A stretch of 64,000 bases of DNA from Paenibacillus rubinfantis (lineage in GTDB: Bacteria; Bacillota; Bacilli; Paenibacillales; Paenibacillaceae), in NCBI RefSeq assembly GCF_001486505.1, contig NZ_LN909066.1:1530452-1594451 (forward strand), given 5' to 3'. The position numbers and the translations under genes are program-made. The notes under the pieces were generated by a model. That model saw nothing but the letters and a program-made list of their open reading frames with translations. It was not told the DNA's origin and searched no databases. This document shows positions 62,227 through 64,000 of the stretch, piece by piece; within the stretch, counting starts at the first letter, position 1, and every line of letters starts with the position of its first letter.

Positions 62227-63672
62227 ATGCAAATGATTCGCAAGAGATTCGCCTTTTTGGCGGTGTTGGCCTTATTGATCACCTTATTTACTCCGCTTTC
62301 GGCGGATGTGAAAGCATCCAACCTAGCCGCCGGCAGCGCCTCTGTGGAAATGGATGCGGGTTCGCTTCAACTGCTGGCTAGCACCTATCCGGCTTGGGAT
62401 AGCACGAAGGTCTATCTGGGAGGGGATATGGTCTCCTACAACGGACAAACGTACAAAGCGAAATGGTGGACTCAAGGCGAGACTCCCGGTACATCGGATG
62501 TCTGGGAATTCGTTTCGTCATCCGACGGCTCCCACCCTGTTTGGAATAGCGGGAAAGCCTATGTAGGAGGAGACATCGTCACTTACAATAATCAGCTGTA
62601 TAAGGCAAAATGGTGGACCCAAGGCGACGTCCCTGGGACTTCCGAGGTTTGGGAACTGCTGGGGAGCTCATCTGATCCAACGGACCCGACAGACCCGACC
62701 GATCCAACGGATCCTACCACCCCACCGGATCCCACCGACCCGACCGATCCGATTCCTAGCGGTTTTAAGGTCGTAGGGTATTATCCTAGCTGGGAGCCTG
62801 GCAAAATCAATAACATTCAGTATCAAAACCTGACGCATATTAACTATGCGTTTGCGATTCCGACCAGCGACGGCTCGCTTCTTCCGCTAAGCAACCCGGA
62901 CGCTGCCAGCCAGATCATCCGGTCGGCCCATGCCAACAACGTGAAAGCGTTGCTCGCCGTAGGTGGTTGGTCCTATAATGACATTCCTTTGGAAAGCACC
63001 TTTATGGCCGCGACGAATACGCCGGAGAAGATCCAGAAGTTTGGTAACGCCATTATCGCCTTGGCCAAGCAATACGGATTTGACGGCGTCGATATCGACT
63101 GGGAGCATCCGCGTAACGACGGTCCAAGCAAGCAGCAGTACGAGGATCTGATGGTCTACTTGAGCGCGGAATTGAAGAAGCAAAATATGCTGCTGACTGC
63201 CGCGGTCCTTAGCGGGGTGACGCCGGAAGGCGTCATTTATTGGGACTCGGCCGCCCAGACCGATAATGTCATCCGCGCCGTTGACTGGTTTAATGTCATG
63301 GCCTATGACGGCGGCGACGGGGATCGGCATTCCTCCTACGAATTTGCGGTACTGAGCGGGAAGTACTGGAAGGATACGCGGAAAATGCCCGCCGACAAAG
63401 TCGTATTGGGCGTTCCTTTCTACGGCAGACCTTCCTGGGCTTCCTACGCGGCGATTTTGCAGGCGAACCCTAACGCTTATAATACCGACATTTCGATGAT
63501 TAACGGCATGCAAGCCTACTATAATGGAATCCCAACCATTCAGAAGAAGACGCAATACGCTCTGGAGAACTTGGGCGGGATTATGATTTGGGAGATCAGC
63601 CAAGATACGACCGACTCTAGCAAAAGCTTGCTGCAAGCTATCGGAAATACCGTCCGAGCTTACCATCCTTAA
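62227..63672 (+). CDS. GH18 chitinase with two CBM5/12 modules
   Basis: A 481-residue secreted chitinase. Signal peptide (about 1-30), two chitin-binding modules (YPAWDSTKVYLGGDMVSYNG... and HPVWNSGKAYVGGDIVTYNN, each with an AKWWTQG motif), a PTDPTD linker (about 150-176) and a GH18 barrel. SxGG-like AVGGW lies at 244-248 and DGVDIDWE at 286-293 with catalytic Glu293. Late motifs: YGRPSWAS and GGIMIWEIS. GGAAGGAAGC precedes the ATG. Second gene of the GH64-GH18 operon. Confidence 0.95.
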   Translation: MQMIRKRFAFLAVLALLITLFTPLSADVKASNLAAGSASVEMDAGSLQLLASTYPAWDSTKVYLGGDMVSYNGQTYKAKWWTQGETPGTSDVWEFVSSSDGSHPVWNSGKAYVGGDIVTYNNQLYKAKWWTQGDVPGTSEVWELLGSSSDPTDPTDPTDPTDPTTPPDPTDPTDPIPSGFKVVGYYPSWEPGKINNIQYQNLTHINYAFAIPTSDGSLLPLSNPDAASQIIRSAHANNVKALLAVGGWSYNDIPLESTFMAATNTPEKIQKFGNAIIALAKQYGFDGVDIDWEHPRNDGPSKQQYEDLMVYLSAELKKQNMLLTAAVLSGVTPEGVIYWDSAAQTDNVIRAVDWFNVMAYDGGDGDRHSSYEFAVLSGKYWKDTRKMPADKVVLGVPFYGRPSWASYAAILQANPNAYNTDISMINGMQAYYNGIPTIQKKTQYALENLGGIMIWEISQDTTDSSKSLLQAIGNTVRAYHP

Positions 63673-63686
63673 GCTATTTATGATCA

Positions 63687-63720
63687 AAAGAGCACTACCG
63701 TTCATTCGGTGGTGCTCTTT
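63687..63720 (+). terminator. Intrinsic terminator of the GH64-GH18 operon
   Basis: AAAGAGCACTACCG, TTCATT loop, CGGTGGTGCTCTTT: a 14-bp stem with one G-T pair. Confidence 0.85.
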
Positions 63721-63756
63721 CCTTTGGCATGGCGGCGTCCTACTCTCTTAAACCTC

Positions 63757-64000
63757 TTAATAGATCCATTCGACCCACAAATGCAAGAGAACTAGTGTAA
63801 AAATCAACGTCGGAGGGATGACAATCATCGTGACTTTTAAATAATCGTCCCATGAGATTTTCACACGATGCTTTTTTAGCAGATGGAACCAGATTAACGA
63901 AGCCAACGTCCCAATGGGTAATAACAATGCTCCGATATCACTGCCCACCACACTAGCCAGATAAGAGACCCGCAGCGTCAAGGGGTCAAGTTGCATCTCG
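63757..64000 (-). CDS. ArsB-like pump, C-terminal end
   Basis: Only the last 80 or so residues are in the window. YLASVVGSDIGALLLPIGTL, then SLIWFHLLKKHRVKISWDDY and the closing hydrophobic segment ending LHLWVEWIY match the end of ArsB/NhaD-type ion transporters, where GSDIG...PIGTLASLIW is strongly conserved. Probably an arsenite or related anion pump in the membrane. The rest lies beyond base 64000. Confidence 0.75.
   Translation of the reverse strand, partial: EMQLDPLTLRVSYLASVVGSDIGALLLPIGTLASLIWFHLLKKHRVKISWDDYLKVTMIVIPPTLIFTLVLLHLWVEWIY

Noticed and set aside
62887..63705. 272-codon minus-strand frame inside the chitinase gene
   Set aside because: Antisense shadow of the GH18 domain, no ribosome site.

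Overview
The window looks like a chromosome segment of a Paenibacillus-type Gram-positive bacterium (Bacillota, Paenibacillaceae). The signs are strong AGGAGG-type ribosome sites with some GTG/TTG starts, lipobox signal peptides, YesM/YesN-type two-component systems, extracellular glucanases and chitinase, B. subtilis-style 7-1-7 Fur boxes, and a GC-rich core broken by AT-rich islands. This is inferred from gene content; no 16S or tRNA gene is present.

Layout. 0-5.5 kb: end of a DMT permease, a beta/gamma-crystallin-like protein, an internally shortened sulfurtransferase, DUF1801, a membrane GDPD, and an HxlR regulator divergent from an aldo/keto reductase. 5.6-19 kb: a beta-glucan utilisation locus with two GH16 lichenase-type enzymes (one lipoprotein, one secreted), a sugar ABC importer, a GH94-type phosphorylase and a YesMN sensor pair. 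19.3-21.3 kb: a deoxyribonucleotidase-like HAD protein and a serine hydrolase. 21.5-24.6 kb: an AT-rich island with a PqqD/radical-SAM/SPASM peptide-modifying enzyme, an ABC exporter and a translationally coupled 52-codon ORF, which together look like a RiPP locus. 24.9-29.8 kb: MarR-MFS, a nucleotidyltransferase, tdk and dgt. 29.9-30.1 kb: a small gene behind a perfect Fur-box promoter. 30.4-34 kb: a Met-rich lipoprotein, an OmpR-type two-component system and a membrane heme/molybdopterin oxidoreductase, a possible Gram-positive counterpart of MsrPQ/HprSR and MrpX/YedY1. 34.1-36.8 kb: a TetR-regulated ABC-2 exporter. 36.9-37.4 kb: a phased array of palindromes beside a DUF559-like endonuclease gene. 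38-43 kb: exoA, a Fur-controlled OppD-type ATPase plus an IsdG-like monooxygenase, and ArsR-SulP. 43.1-46.2 kb: a second AT-rich island with an ABC transporter and a short leader ORF. 46.4-50.4 kb: a metallophosphatase divergent from VTC-DUF4956-CotH (the last internally deleted), then a second palindrome array at 50.45-50.64 kb. 50.7-57 kb: YesN, two orphan solute-binding proteins and YesM. 57-60.5 kb: an Eis-like acetyltransferase, fhs and a small unknown. 60.8-63.7 kb: a GH64 plus GH18 operon (fungal-wall hydrolases), then the C-terminal end of an ArsB-like pump.

Most striking are (i) the two arrays of about 25-bp inverted repeats spaced 50-53 bp apart, whose arms differ between arrays by paired changes; (ii) the Met-rich lipoprotein/two-component/fused MsrPQ-like cluster; (iii) the radical-SAM island without an obvious classical precursor; and (iv) the Fur-controlled small gene and orphan ATPase/IsdG pair. 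All functions are read from sequence patterns by eye; no database search was run.
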